NCBI RefSeq assembly: GCF_003584165.1
Contig: NZ_QXFJ01000030.1
Coordinates: forward strand, 124,001-188,000
DNA from: Flagellimonas aequoris
GTDB lineage: Bacteria; Bacteroidota; Bacteroidia; Flavobacteriales; Flavobacteriaceae
Length of the DNA stretch: 64,000 nt
Direction of reading: 5' to 3'
The notes under the pieces are model-generated. The model had not been told where the DNA came from and made no database searches. It saw nothing but the letters and a program-made list of their open reading frames with translations. The translations under genes were made by a program, and so were the position numbers. Position 1 is the first letter of the stretch, and each line of letters opens with the position of its first letter. Shown here piece after piece: positions 1 through 8,848 of this stretch.

Positions 1-201
1 CGAAACACCGTTTTTGGCGGGGAAGGTTTGTTCTTTGCTACCCTGCGTGGACCAGGTACCGTCTATATTCAATCTTTGCCTTTTAGCCGATTGGCCGGTC
101 GCGTTTGGGCCGCAGCTCCAAAAGGAGGTGGAAAAGACAAAGGGGAAGGCAGTATTTTGGGCGGCCTTGGCGATTTATTAGATGGGGATAATAGGTTTTA
201 G
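1..201 (+). CDS. C-terminal end of an AIM24/TIGR00266-type protein (partial)
   Basis: The frame is open from the window edge and ends at TAG (199-201), giving the last 66 residues of a protein that begins upstream. The visible part contains [20 protein letters not shown] followed by a Gly/Lys-rich tail ending GDNRF. The GPG-VYIQSLP stretch and the glycine-rich tail are what I recognise from the C-terminus of the TIGR00266/AIM24 family, beta-sandwich proteins of unclear function in bacteria. The N-terminal part cannot be judged. No operon partner is visible because the next gene starts 231 bp downstream, after a repeat-rich gap. The family call rests on this short segment only. Confidence 0.7.
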   Translation, partial: RNTVFGGEGLFFATLRGPGTVYIQSLPFSRLAGRVWAAAPKGGGKDKGEGSILGGLGDLLDGDNRF

Positions 202-432
202 GAGTTAGTGGTTAGTAGTTGGTAGTTAGGCCGTTTCAATGTCATTCTGAACAGAGAGAAGAATCTCAGCTATCCTTTTTTCAATAATCAATAAACAATA
301 ATCAATAAACAATGAACAATAATCAATTGACAAGGTGCACTGTTTCCTTGTTATCATTTAGACAGTGAAGAATCTCTCCAAAACTCTAAAAATCCAATGA
401 TCCATTCATTTATTTCCTTTCTTTTGTAGCCT
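202..432. repeat. Repeat-rich intergenic spacer with REP-like half-elements
   Basis: This 231-bp gap holds no convincing gene. It starts with a degenerate GTTAGT/TAGTTGG tract (about 204-230). A REP-like arm follows at about 240-268 (CATTCTGAACAGAGAGAAG), then an A-rich tract with four near-repeats of AACAATAATCAAT (about 283-340). A truncated second arm (GACAGTGAAGAATCTC) lies at 361-376. The arm resembles copies near 56.3-56.5 kb and 63.9 kb. The short-period tracts resemble those at 15.8 kb and 51.6 kb. Confidence 0.6.
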
Positions 433-1086
433 ATGGATTTCAAAGACCTATTCCGTTTTCTGGAAGAACTACAGCAAAATAACAATAAGGAATGGATGGA
501 TGCGAACCGTAAATGGTACCGCTCCCTTCGACATGATTTCATCGCCTGGTTGGACGATTTGGACCTGACCATGGCACAATTGCACGATGATTATTACCCG
601 ACTCCGGGCAAAAAGGGCATTAACCGCATCAACAACAACCTAATGTTCCATCCCAATAAACCGGTGTACAAGGACCATTTTGGGGCGGGGTTGGACAAGG
701 CTCCCCATTCAGCGGATTTTTATATTGAAATCGGCCTAAAAAACTGTTTGTTGGCTGGTGGTTTTTGGCGTCCCGACCCGAAAACCCTTCGTAGTATTCG
801 GGAAGGCATTGATTATGATGGGGAAGTGTTACAGGAAATATTGGACAAGCCTTCCTTCCAAAAAACGTTCGGTAATTTGTACGAGGATGAAAAATTGACC
901 AACGCTCCGAAAGGGTTTTCCCATGACAACCCCCACATCGACCTATTGAAAAACAAAACCTTTGCCGTGGTGCATGAAATGACCCAAAAAGAAGTCCTTC
1001 AACCCAATTTCAAGGAAAAAATCGTGGAAGTGTACCAAGAAATGCTTCCCTTCCGTCGGTATTTGAACCGAACGGTAACGGTTTAA
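433..1086 (+). CDS. DUF2461 / TIGR02453 family protein
   Basis: 217 residues, cytoplasmic, no signal peptide. The opening FKDLFRFLEELQQNNNKEWM is the typical DUF2461 start (a short helix, then an N-N-x-x-W segment). It is followed by the conserved region INRINNNLMFHPNKPVYKDH (about residues 63-82) and a G-F-W-x-P-D-P-K-T-L-R motif (about 113-123). The length matches the family norm of roughly 220 residues. The biochemical function of the family is not established and I do not assign one. It converges on the M81 gene, whose stop lies 3 bp downstream. The ATG at 433 fits the domain start. Confidence 0.9.
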   Translation: MDFKDLFRFLEELQQNNNKEWMDANRKWYRSLRHDFIAWLDDLDLTMAQLHDDYYPTPGKKGINRINNNLMFHPNKPVYKDHFGAGLDKAPHSADFYIEIGLKNCLLAGGFWRPDPKTLRSIREGIDYDGEVLQEILDKPSFQKTFGNLYEDEKLTNAPKGFSHDNPHIDLLKNKTFAVVHEMTQKEVLQPNFKEKIVEVYQEMLPFRRYLNRTVTV

Positions 1087-1089
1087 GCA

Positions 1090-2646
1090 TTAATCCAGTT
1101 GGTCCGAAGCACGCAACAGGCGTGCAGACAGGTCGGGATGTTCCATATCCGCATCCAAGGGAAACATGGGGCGGATAATCCGTTTGTGTCCCAGTCGTTC
1201 CAAATCTTGGTCTACGCCGCCTGGTGTCAACGCCATGATCCAATCGCCCCTCATGTTGTATAATTCAGGTACCAGATAACCAATTTTTACCACCACAATA
1301 TCAGTGTTTCTTGGGTCAAGATCCAACGCTGTAAAATCAGATTCATTGTGGTACGGCTTTCTTTTTTTGGTGACGATAACGCTGGCATTGCCCACTTTCA
1401 CGACTACTTCGGTTTCTGCATGAACATCCCCCTTTTTTATGGCAGTTACCTCTCCTGCCAGTAAAAGGGGTGGAGCAAATCGGTTATCAATTGTGGCTCC
1501 TACTGGTGCACTGACCTTACCACCCACGCCGACTTCAAGGGCCTGTTCTACCAATTCTGGTCCTGGAATGGAGGCATAAATCAATGATTTACCCCCTGGT
1601 TCGTGGAATTCATCTCTTTTTAAAAGCTCTGTCAAGGTCCAGGTTACATCCCCAGCGCCTCCTGCTGTGGGATTATCGCCCATATCACTCAACATAAAGG
1701 GCTTCTTATCACTTGTCAAAGCAAGCTCCAAGGCCTCTTCATATGATTTTGTTGGAGCCACAAACTCAAATTCCTTGCGGACACCCCAGAAACTCTCGGC
1801 CAATTTTTCGGCACCGGCAACTACCTTTTCTTTATCATCGCCCGTGACCATAACCACAGCATGGTTTCGGGGTTCATCGGCCCAAGCGTACCCGATCCAA
1901 ATGGCGGCATCTACCACACCTTCTTGGTTGGCCACTCCGGGCACTTGAGCGTACAAACTTTTTCCGGGTTCCACACGGGTACTCGTTTTTTCTCCAGGTA
2001 ATAGTATCGGTACGGGAATCCAAGCTTTGTACTGGGGTTTTCCCTTGCCATTCTCCAATCGGTCCACGAGATTTTGCATGGCCCGTCTTCTGGATTCGGT
2101 AGCATCTTCATGGGGTGCCATACGGTAGCAAGTAATGAGGTCGCTATGTTCAGCAAGTCTTTCGGAAACATTGCCGTGCAGGTCCATGGAGGTTGATACG
2201 AGCACATCGGTGCCCACCACATCCCGTATTCTTTTGATAAGGTCACCTTCGGGGTCATCCAAACCGACTACGCTCATGGCACCGTGAATATCAAAGAAAA
2301 GTCCATCGTAGGGTTTGTTTTCTTCCAATAGTTGAAGTGTTTGTGCCACCAAGGATTCATAGGCTTCACGGGTAACGGTTCCACCAGGCAATGATTTTCC
2401 TACTAAAGTAGGAACCCAGTCAGCACGTTTCCTCAAGGTGGAATCCAGCGCCATAAATGGGTAGCGTGCGAAAATGGAATCCCCGATTTTTGCATGGAAC
2501 GCTTCTTCATGGGTCAATGCGGGGGAAAAAGTACTGGATTCAATGCCCAAACCCGCAATGGCGATTCGGGGTAATTTTTTTTCGGCTTCCTGCTTGCAAC
2601 TGAATAAAAGGGTCAGGAAAAATAGAATGGGCAATAACTTACGCAT
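1090..2646 (-). CDS. M81 (MlrC-like) metallopeptidase, lipoprotein
   Basis: 518 residues from the ATG at 2646, chosen because it begins a lipoprotein signal (MRKLLPILFFLTLLFSC, lipobox Cys at residue 17); the frame is open slightly further upstream. Family hallmarks are GLGIESSTFSP near the N-terminus, DIHGAM and DLHGNVSERL in the metal-binding half, and SDMGDNPTAGGAGD, the glycine-rich segment typical of MlrC proteins. MlrC was described as a zinc peptidase acting on linearised microcystin; the wider family probably hydrolyses unusual peptides or amides. Here it should be membrane-anchored and periplasmic-facing. It converges with the DUF2461 gene and diverges from the nudK-like gene. Substrate unknown. 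Confidence 0.88.
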   Translation of the reverse strand: MRKLLPILFFLTLLFSCKQEAEKKLPRIAIAGLGIESSTFSPALTHEEAFHAKIGDSIFARYPFMALDSTLRKRADWVPTLVGKSLPGGTVTREAYESLVAQTLQLLEENKPYDGLFFDIHGAMSVVGLDDPEGDLIKRIRDVVGTDVLVSTSMDLHGNVSERLAEHSDLITCYRMAPHEDATESRRRAMQNLVDRLENGKGKPQYKAWIPVPILLPGEKTSTRVEPGKSLYAQVPGVANQEGVVDAAIWIGYAWADEPRNHAVVMVTGDDKEKVVAGAEKLAESFWGVRKEFEFVAPTKSYEEALELALTSDKKPFMLSDMGDNPTAGGAGDVTWTLTELLKRDEFHEPGGKSLIYASIPGPELVEQALEVGVGGKVSAPVGATIDNRFAPPLLLAGEVTAIKKGDVHAETEVVVKVGNASVIVTKKRKPYHNESDFTALDLDPRNTDIVVVKIGYLVPELYNMRGDWIMALTPGGVDQDLERLGHKRIIRPMFPLDADMEHPDLSARLLRASDQLD

Positions 2647-2790
2647 GTGGGTTGGTTTTGTTGGGTTTGAATCCGAAAGATACAATAAACAAAGGGATTC
2701 GAGAATCTTGTTCCAACACCAGGTTTGTGAAGAAATCCGTTACCTTTAAGTCCTAAAACAAAGGCTTTGGAAAACAATAGGATCAGAAAC

Positions 2791-3354
2791 ATGAAGCGGG
2801 AGTTGCTCTCGGACAATTGGTATACCCTTGAAAAAGTTTCATTTGAATACCTGCGGGATGATGGAGTATGGGAAAAGCAGGTTCGGGAAGCTTACGATCG
2901 CGGGAATGGGGCGGTCATTTTACTGTACAATACCCAAAAGAATTCGGTGGTGCTTACCCGGCAGTTTCGGATGCCTACTTTTCTGAACGGAAATGAAGAC
3001 GGTATGATGGTGGAAGCCTGCGCAGGTTTATTGGAAAAGGGCAATGCTGAGGAAACCATTAAAATGGAAGTGGAAGAGGAGACCGGATATAAAATTGAAA
3101 AGGTCCAAAAAGTATTTGAGGCCTATATGTCGCCAGGATCGGTGACCGAGATTCTCTATTTTTTTATTGGCCAATATGAGGAATCCATGAAAATCAGTGA
3201 TGGGGGCGGTGCCGAGGACGAGACGGAAAACATTGAGGTATTGGAACTTTCATTCCCCGAAGCACTAAATATGATGAAAAAGGGTGAAATCCAGGATGCC
3301 AAGACCATCATGCTTTTACAATACGCACAAATTCAAGGGTTGTTGAATCAATAA
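2791..3354 (+). CDS. nudK: NudK-type Nudix hydrolase (GDP-mannose pyrophosphatase family)
   Basis: 187 residues from the ATG at 2791; an upstream TTG at 2767 would only add eight poorly conserved residues. The Nudix box lies at about residues 78-100 and ends in the metal-binding EVEEETG core. Around it are the NudK-specific blocks LLSDNWYTL, REAYDRGNGA and LTRQFRMPTFLNGN, then a GGGAEDE segment and IEVLELSFPEAL near the C-terminus. NudK hydrolyses GDP-mannose and related nucleotide sugars in the cytoplasm. The stop overlaps that of the convergent PBP4-type gene by 7 bp. High confidence in the NudK subfamily, lower on the exact substrate. Confidence 0.88.
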   Translation: MKRELLSDNWYTLEKVSFEYLRDDGVWEKQVREAYDRGNGAVILLYNTQKNSVVLTRQFRMPTFLNGNEDGMMVEACAGLLEKGNAEETIKMEVEEETGYKIEKVQKVFEAYMSPGSVTEILYFFIGQYEESMKISDGGGAEDETENIEVLELSFPEALNMMKKGEIQDAKTIMLLQYAQIQGLLNQ

Positions 3355-4637
3355 CGCTCGTACAATTCCTTCAGGGCGGCATACATGGTTTTTCGTATTT
3401 CGATGGATGGCACCTTGAAATGATTATTCATGAAGCTGAAAATGAGCACTTTGCCCGATTTGGCCCTAATGAAGCCACTCAAATTATAGTTGTTACCAAA
3501 AGAACCTGATTTCGCGAATAAAAAAGGTTCCGTACTAGGGTCTTCCCAATCCTTTACCGTACTGTCCGGCCCCCACATAGGGAATAAGGCGAACAATCGC
3601 TCTTCAGGAACTTCCTTGTAAAGCTTATGTAGGATTTGAACAAAGGATTTGGGCGTGAACAGATTGTACCGTGAGAGTCCTGAACCATCTACCCATCTGG
3701 GTGGTTGTTCCAAATCATTGAGGTCGTGCTCAAGCATATAATCAATGGCTCGTTTAGTGCCCAAAGTATCAGAAATCATGGAAGAGGCGGTCATCAGCAA
3801 TTGTTCGGCCAGAAAATTGTCACTTTTGAAGAGCATCTGCTTATAAATGGAATCCGTTTCCATGCCGTAAAGGGTTTCGATTGGTCCCACTGGAAAGTGA
3901 TCCACCAAGCTGATTTTCTTGTCCAGGACAGTTTCCAAAAGCTGTTGGGTAAGACTATCACTGGTCATATAAGGAATCTCCAAAGTATCTTGCTCCGTAG
4001 GATCAATGTAAAAGTGGTTGGCAAACTCGTCCCGTTTAAAAGGATGCTCCCTGATTTCAGTATCCTCAAGAAACGAAATGGGAGAAACATTCAGGCCCAA
4101 TGAATCGGTATTGGAAATGGTAACCACATTGCCATAGAGTGGCATGGGCGTTCTCTCCGGTGAAAAATAGGTATCAAAATCTTCCCATGCCCATCCCGGA
4201 CCGTATCGAAGGTCCTCTGTGTTTTTGGTATACAGGGCGATGGTTTCTTGGTTTTTGAGCCATGTAATCGCCGTACTGTCATGCAAATGTGGGTGCAACC
4301 AAGAAGGATCTCCTGTTCCCTTCACAAAAACCGTGTCGTTGGCAACACTATAGGTAAGGGTTGGAATGTGCTTTGGAAGCAGTTTGATCCCCGTATAAAA
4401 AGTGATGATCTTAGTATTGCTAGCTGGAGTAAAGTACTTATCCCCGTTGACATTGAAAAGCTCTTTTTGTGTCTTGGCATCCATGACCACCAATCCGTGA
4501 AATGAGTTCTGGAATGCCGTGTTTTTAAGGTTGGTTTTGGCAATATGACGGGCCGGAGAGCAACCCATGAGCAGTATTGAAGAAATGAATAAATTGATTA
4601 TCAGATATTTGAAAAATCTGCAATAAAAAAAGCCCAT
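3348..4637 (-). CDS. dacB: D-alanyl-D-alanine carboxypeptidase (PBP4/S13 type), lipoprotein
   Basis: 429 residues. It has an N-terminal hydrophobic segment with lipobox LLMGC (Cys at about residue 26). The three penicillin-binding signature motifs of family S13 are present: SxxK as SNTK (Ser73, Lys76), SxN within SGLSRYN, and KTG replaced by KSG in FAKSGSFG. These enzymes trim or cleave peptidoglycan stem peptides and cross-links in the periplasm. KSG in place of KTG is a conservative change and activity is expected. The 3' end overlaps nudK by 7 bp in convergent orientation. No cell-division or cell-wall neighbours are visible. Confidence 0.88.
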   Translation of the reverse strand: MGFFYCRFFKYLIINLFISSILLMGCSPARHIAKTNLKNTAFQNSFHGLVVMDAKTQKELFNVNGDKYFTPASNTKIITFYTGIKLLPKHIPTLTYSVANDTVFVKGTGDPSWLHPHLHDSTAITWLKNQETIALYTKNTEDLRYGPGWAWEDFDTYFSPERTPMPLYGNVVTISNTDSLGLNVSPISFLEDTEIREHPFKRDEFANHFYIDPTEQDTLEIPYMTSDSLTQQLLETVLDKKISLVDHFPVGPIETLYGMETDSIYKQMLFKSDNFLAEQLLMTASSMISDTLGTKRAIDYMLEHDLNDLEQPPRWVDGSGLSRYNLFTPKSFVQILHKLYKEVPEERLFALFPMWGPDSTVKDWEDPSTEPFLFAKSGSFGNNYNLSGFIRAKSGKVLIFSFMNNHFKVPSIEIRKTMYAALKELYERY

Positions 4638-4757
4638 TTTAGCTATTTATCGAATTTAACACGAAGTTATTCAATTTTTAACTGGGTTTTAAGTTATGTA
4701 ATTGGGTTTTTGCCTAATTTAGTTCAACAACCAATTATTCAATCTAATCAAATTTCT

Positions 4758-4955
4758 ATGCCAAGAGCTATGTTAGATTACACCAAAACCATCCTACAAA
4801 AGGTCAGTTTTGATGTTAGACTCTTCTCCAAGGAATTGAAGAAAGCTATTTCAAGGTTATTACCAAGTGAAATCGAAGAACTTAAAATCTGGTTGCAATT
4901 TTATATTGTGGACAAACCAGAGTTACAACCGACATTAGTATTGTTAAGAGCATAA
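4758..4955 (+). CDS. Small conserved hypothetical protein (65 aa)
   Basis: 65 residues from the ATG at 4758 (MPRAMLDYTKT...); the next Met at 4770 is an alternative start. It has no signal peptide and no membrane segment. The sequence is amphipathic and helical (FDVRLFSKELKKAISRLLP, then EIEELKIWLQ). I recognise the overall look of a small conserved flavobacterial protein of unknown function but know no role. Support for a real gene is the clean reading frame and a strong terminator hairpin that starts 6 bp after the stop. It converges with oxyR. Confidence 0.7.
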   Translation: MPRAMLDYTKTILQKVSFDVRLFSKELKKAISRLLPSEIEELKIWLQFYIVDKPELQPTLVLLRA

Positions 4956-4960
4956 AACTG

Positions 4961-4984
4961 GAGCCGCTGAAAAGCGGCTCTTTT
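4961..4984. terminator. Rho-independent terminator between the small gene and oxyR
   Basis: A perfect 8-bp stem, GAGCCGCT / AGCGGCTC, with a GAAA tetraloop, followed by TTTT on the plus strand. It ends the 4758-4955 transcript. It overlaps the last bases of oxyR by two nucleotides and may also act on that strand, though the T-run there is poorer. Confidence 0.9.
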
Positions 4985-5924
4985 AATTTTTGGCCAAGGG
5001 ACTGATGATCTTCACGTCCTGAAAAGCTATTGCTCCACGAACAATGCTGGAAATCACATCCCTGAGTGCCTCGGTAATCTGGATTTTCAGTTCGCTTTTA
5101 TGGTAGATCAAACTGATTTCCCGAGCTGGTGACGGACTTTTAAAAGGTTTCAGGTTTTCCTTCTTTTGAGATTCCAAGTGCAATGTGTTCAGATACGGAA
5201 GAAGGGTCATGCCCATACCCTCATCGGCCAAGCTCACCAAAGTCTCAAAACTCCCACTCTCGATTTTAAACTGTTCCCCATTCATATTTTTGGAAGCCTT
5301 GCAGAGATTGATGACCCCATCCCTAAAGCAATGCCCATCCTGAAGTAGCAAAATATCATTGACATCCAAATGATCCGTGGTCAATTGGGTTTCCGAGGCC
5401 AAACGATGACTTTTTGGAACATAACCCACAAAAGGCTCGTAATACAAGGGTCTTTCTTTGATGAACTCGATTTCCAAGGGGGTAGCGGCAATTCCAGCAT
5501 CTAAATGGCCATCCAAGATGTTCTTGATCAAGTTTTCTGTCGACTGCTCTTTAATGATCAGGTTCACCTTGGGATACTTTTTGACAAAGGTGTTCAGGAA
5601 CATGGGTAATAAAGTGGGCATTACAGTGGGGATGATGCCCAAAGTATAGTCGCCCCCGATAAATCCCTTGTCTTGATCAACGATATCCTTGATGCGTTCC
5701 GCTTCAGCAACGATATTTTTGGCCTGATCCACGATTTTCTTCCCTACCTCGGTAATTGAAATGGGTTTTTTGCTCCGATCAAAAATGAGCACACCCAGTT
5801 CATCTTCCAGTTTTTGCACCTGCATGCTCAAGGTGGGTTGGGTAACAAAACTCTTTTCGGCAGCAAGGGTGAAGTTTTTGTGTTCGGCAACGGCCAGCAC
5901 GTATTGAAGTTGGGTAATGGTCAT
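4983..5924 (-). CDS. oxyR: OxyR, LysR-type peroxide-responsive regulator
   Basis: 313 residues. An N-terminal winged helix-turn-helix (residues 1-60; TLAAEKSFVTQPTLSMQVQK) is followed by a LysR substrate-binding domain. The key evidence is DGHCFRDGVINLC: Cys199 and Cys208 fall at exactly the residue numbers and spacing of the redox-active pair in E. coli OxyR, which forms a disulfide on exposure to hydrogen peroxide and switches the protein to an activator. It should control peroxide defence genes, but no catalase or alkyl hydroperoxide reductase lies within the window, so its targets are elsewhere. The gene faces the small 65-aa gene across a shared terminator. Confidence 0.93.
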   Translation of the reverse strand: MTITQLQYVLAVAEHKNFTLAAEKSFVTQPTLSMQVQKLEDELGVLIFDRSKKPISITEVGKKIVDQAKNIVAEAERIKDIVDQDKGFIGGDYTLGIIPTVMPTLLPMFLNTFVKKYPKVNLIIKEQSTENLIKNILDGHLDAGIAATPLEIEFIKERPLYYEPFVGYVPKSHRLASETQLTTDHLDVNDILLLQDGHCFRDGVINLCKASKNMNGEQFKIESGSFETLVSLADEGMGMTLLPYLNTLHLESQKKENLKPFKSPSPAREISLIYHKSELKIQITEALRDVISSIVRGAIAFQDVKIISPLAKN

Positions 5925-5997
5925 CCTAACGATAAGTTTGAGATATAAAAGTATAAAAAACCATCAGGGTAATCTATAGCGAAATCACTTTTCACAA

Positions 5998-6022
5998 TAA
6001 AAAAAGCCTGCACATGGCAGGC
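5998..6022 (-). terminator. Terminator of the DUF2141 gene
   Basis: Read on the minus strand, GCCTGC and GCAGGC pair around a short ATGT-type loop and are followed by TTTTTTATTG. It lies about 30 bp after the DUF2141 stop codon. Confidence 0.85.
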
Positions 6023-6053
6023 ATATTCTTTTTGATTGATGTTGTTTTGGAGC

Positions 6054-6473
6054 CTAAAATCTTATGGAGAGCTCTAGGTCTTCATTCCCTACCTCGAACT
6101 TGGAGGCGGTAAAACTCGGTGGACCATAAGACATATCATTCCCGGACATGCCATAACTTTCCTTGGGCATCCCGTTGGCCTCGTAATCCATTCGATTGTT
6201 TTCATTGGCATCGTGTAGGGCCAAAATAGCATAGGTGCCAGGGGCTACGTTGGTAAAAGTGAGTACCACTTTCCCATTCTCAATTTTGCTTTCTTGGTTT
6301 TGCACACCGGGTCCTTTCATGAAAGTATCCTCGGTATGAAGGCCGGCCAATACCTTTCCTTCGTTGTTGGAAATGTTATCGATGGTCACGGTAATCTTGG
6401 TGCCGGTACTTTCCTGGGCCATGGCAACAAGGCTTACGAATAAAAAACTCAATGCTAGTGTTACAGTTTTCAT
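6054..6473 (-). CDS. DUF2141 family exported protein
   Basis: 139 residues from the ATG at 6473, chosen because it opens a clear signal peptide (MKTVTLALSFLFVSLVAMAQ, cleavage after AMA). The mature part is one beta-sandwich domain of the DUF2141 type, with conserved features VAPGTYAILALHDANENNRM and NGMPKESYGMS. Family members are small secreted or periplasmic proteins common in Bacteroidota and proteobacteria, without a proven function. The gene is monocistronic between the oxyR region and the TonB-dependent receptor, with its own terminator. Confidence 0.87.
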   Translation of the reverse strand: MKTVTLALSFLFVSLVAMAQESTGTKITVTIDNISNNEGKVLAGLHTEDTFMKGPGVQNQESKIENGKVVLTFTNVAPGTYAILALHDANENNRMDYEANGMPKESYGMSGNDMSYGPPSFTASKFEVGNEDLELSIRF

Positions 6474-6591
6474 AGGGTTTGTTTTTGATGTTTTTGTTGC
6501 CACAAATCTCGCATGCAACCTCTTCTTTAAAAATTACAATCTACCGAATTGTCAATTTTAGGGTCTGAACTGTAATGGGAAAATTGGCGTT

Positions 6592-6662
6592 CCAATTCAT
6601 CACAAAAAATCAACAGTTGGGTATTTCCTATTGGTGCGGCAAATAGGGTCTGGTCAATTTTG
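6592..6662 (+). promoter_or_regulatory. LytTR-type double box and promoter upstream of the TonB-dependent receptor (copy A)
   Basis: Two 9-bp half-sites, CCAATTCAT (6592-6600) and ACAGTTGGG (6613-6621), are separated by a 12-bp spacer ending AAATCA. The second box starts exactly 42 bp before CAATTTTG (6655-6662), a plausible Bacteroidota -7 element (TAnnTTTG-like). The start codon follows 23 bp later. Spacing and sequence match copies B (13732) and C (15918). The second box fits the published LytTR half-site pattern [TA][AC][CA]GTTN[AG][TG]. Confidence 0.75.
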
Positions 6663-6685
6663 CGGCAACAATCAAATGAACAGTC

Positions 6686-8848
6686 ATGAAAAACATTATT
6701 ATCGCATTCGTACTTTTTTTACCACTAGGATTCCTATCGGCCCAGACCATTGTATCGGGAACCGTTACCGATAACAAGAAAGTCCCCATCGAGGGTGCCA
6801 ATGTATATTTGGAGGGCACTTATGATGGAGCCTCTACCGATAAGGATGGTAAATTTACTTTTGAAACAGAGGAAACAGGCACCCAAACCTTGGTGATTTC
6901 CATGTTATCCTACGAGCCTCATTACGAGATCGGTGACGTAACTTACTTCAAGGATTTGAAGATCCAATTGGCGGAAGCCATCAATTCCCTTTCGGGTGTC
7001 ACCTTGACCGCCGGAACCTTTGAGGCAGGTGATAATTCCAAGGTTTCTGTTTTAAAACCACTGGATATTGTGACCACGGCAGGGGCAGCTGGAGATTTTG
7101 TGGCGGCTCTCCAAACCTTGCCCGGCACCACAACGGTCAATGAAGACGGCCGTTTGTTCGTTAGGGGAGGGTCTGCCAACGAGACCCAGGTATTCATTGA
7201 TGGCCTTCGGGTATTCCAACCCTTCAGTGCCACCGCCAACAATACACCCACACGTGGTAGGTTTTCACCATTTCTTTTTAAAGGCATCACTTTTAGTACA
7301 GGGGGCTATTCCGCGGAGTATGGACAGGCGCTTTCCAGTGTATTGTTATTGAACACCTCGGATGTTCCGGATCAGGAAAAAACCGATATTTCGATCATGT
7401 CGGTCGGTGCCGGTTTGGGCCATACTGAAATCTGGGGAGACCAATCCCTAAGTTTGAACACTTCGTACCTCAATCTGGCCCCCTACGAAGCCTTGTTGCC
7501 ATCCACAAACGGTGTTAACTGGAAAAGTCCGTATGAATCTTTTTCGGGTGAGGCGGTATTCCGCAGCAAAGGGGAAAAGAGTATGTTCAAGCTTTACACC
7601 GGTTTCAACCATTCCAATTTAGACATAGAACAAGAAGATATCAATTATACTGATTATGTTCGTTTTCAACTGACCAATAATAACCTTTACTTTAACTCTT
7701 CCTATAAATATTATTTTCAGAATGATTGGAGCTTGACCAGTGGCGCCAGCATCGCCTGGGATACTAACGACATTGGTATTGAAGGTGATAAAGTTGATAC
7801 AAGGGAGACGTCATCGCACATCAAAATAAAGGCCAGAAAAAACTTCAGTAGTAGGTTTGATCTTAATTTTGGTGCAGAGGTTTTCATGTCAAAATACGAT
7901 CAGGGCTATACCGATTTTGAAGGAACCGACTTTAATGCCGGATACGACGAAAACCTTTGGGCGGGGTTTATGGAATCCGATATTTTCTTGAGCAATAAAC
8001 TGGCCTTGAAGTTGGGCGTTAGGGGAGAGCAGAGTACCCTTTTGGATGAGTTCAACATATCCCCACGTGTAGCATTGGCGTATAAACCAGGGGAGTTCGG
8101 GCAGTTTTCGTTGGCCTACGGGGATTTTTACCAACGCCCCAATTCCGATATTGTAAAGTTTGACAGTAATCTGCAATTTGAGAAAGCTTCCCACTATATT
8201 TTGAACTACCAATATGTGGGGAATGGGAAAACGTTCCGTGCCGAAGCGTATTACAAAGATTATGGCCAATTTGTGAAGTACAACACGAATATGCCAGAGT
8301 TTAACTCGCTTTACACAAATTCCGGCAACGGTTATGCCAGTGGATTGGACCTGTTCTGGAGAGATAACAAGAGTGTGGAGCACCTGGATTATTGGGTTTC
8401 CTATTCCTATTTGGATACGGAAAGGAACTATGCGAATTTCAGGGAAAGTGCTACACCCAATTTTGCTTCTAAATACAATCTATCTGTAGTAACGAAGTAT
8501 TGGGTGGATAAACTGAGGTCACAGGTGGGATTTTCCTATTCCTATGGTTCGGGAAGGCCATACAATAACCCTAATAGCGCTGCATTTATGGCAGAGAAAA
8601 CACGTTCTTACAACAATCTAAGTTTCAATTGGGCCTATTTGATCGACCAACAGAAAATCCTGTATTTTTCGGTCAGTAATATGTTGGGGTTCAATAATGT
8701 AAGTAACTACCAATATGCTGATACCCCAAATATGGACGGTGTCTATAATAGACGTGCCATTACCCCTCCGGCCGACAGTTTCTTTTTTGTGGGATTCTTT
8801 TGGACCATCAGTTCGGACAAGAAGAGCAATCAGTTGGACAATCTATAG
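6686..8848 (+). CDS. TonB-dependent outer-membrane receptor
   Basis: 720 residues. Signal peptide (MKNIIIAFVLFLPLGFLSAQ), then a carboxypeptidase-like regulatory domain at about residues 22-105 (VSGTVTDNKKVPIEGANVYL, the usual Bacteroidota N-terminal extension). A plug domain at about 115-235 contains LPGTTTVNEDGRLFVRGGSA, and a beta-barrel runs to the C-terminus. The plug has the GGS-ETQVFIDGL and STGGYSAEYGQALSSV motifs of this receptor class. It imports an unknown substrate across the outer membrane using TonB energy. No SusD partner is adjacent, so a SusCD-type glycan system is unlikely. The upstream LytTR-type double box suggests control by the two-component system at 14.5-18.4 kb. Confidence 0.92.
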   Translation: MKNIIIAFVLFLPLGFLSAQTIVSGTVTDNKKVPIEGANVYLEGTYDGASTDKDGKFTFETEETGTQTLVISMLSYEPHYEIGDVTYFKDLKIQLAEAINSLSGVTLTAGTFEAGDNSKVSVLKPLDIVTTAGAAGDFVAALQTLPGTTTVNEDGRLFVRGGSANETQVFIDGLRVFQPFSATANNTPTRGRFSPFLFKGITFSTGGYSAEYGQALSSVLLLNTSDVPDQEKTDISIMSVGAGLGHTEIWGDQSLSLNTSYLNLAPYEALLPSTNGVNWKSPYESFSGEAVFRSKGEKSMFKLYTGFNHSNLDIEQEDINYTDYVRFQLTNNNLYFNSSYKYYFQNDWSLTSGASIAWDTNDIGIEGDKVDTRETSSHIKIKARKNFSSRFDLNFGAEVFMSKYDQGYTDFEGTDFNAGYDENLWAGFMESDIFLSNKLALKLGVRGEQSTLLDEFNISPRVALAYKPGEFGQFSLAYGDFYQRPNSDIVKFDSNLQFEKASHYILNYQYVGNGKTFRAEAYYKDYGQFVKYNTNMPEFNSLYTNSGNGYASGLDLFWRDNKSVEHLDYWVSYSYLDTERNYANFRESATPNFASKYNLSVVTKYWVDKLRSQVGFSYSYGSGRPYNNPNSAAFMAEKTRSYNNLSFNWAYLIDQQKILYFSVSNMLGFNNVSNYQYADTPNMDGVYNRRAITPPADSFFFVGFFWTISSDKKSNQLDNL

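Noticed and set aside
5925-6000. Possible OxyR half-sites (ATAG/CTAT words) upstream of oxyR
   Set aside because: Only isolated words are present, without the expected symmetric spacing; too weak to report as an operator.
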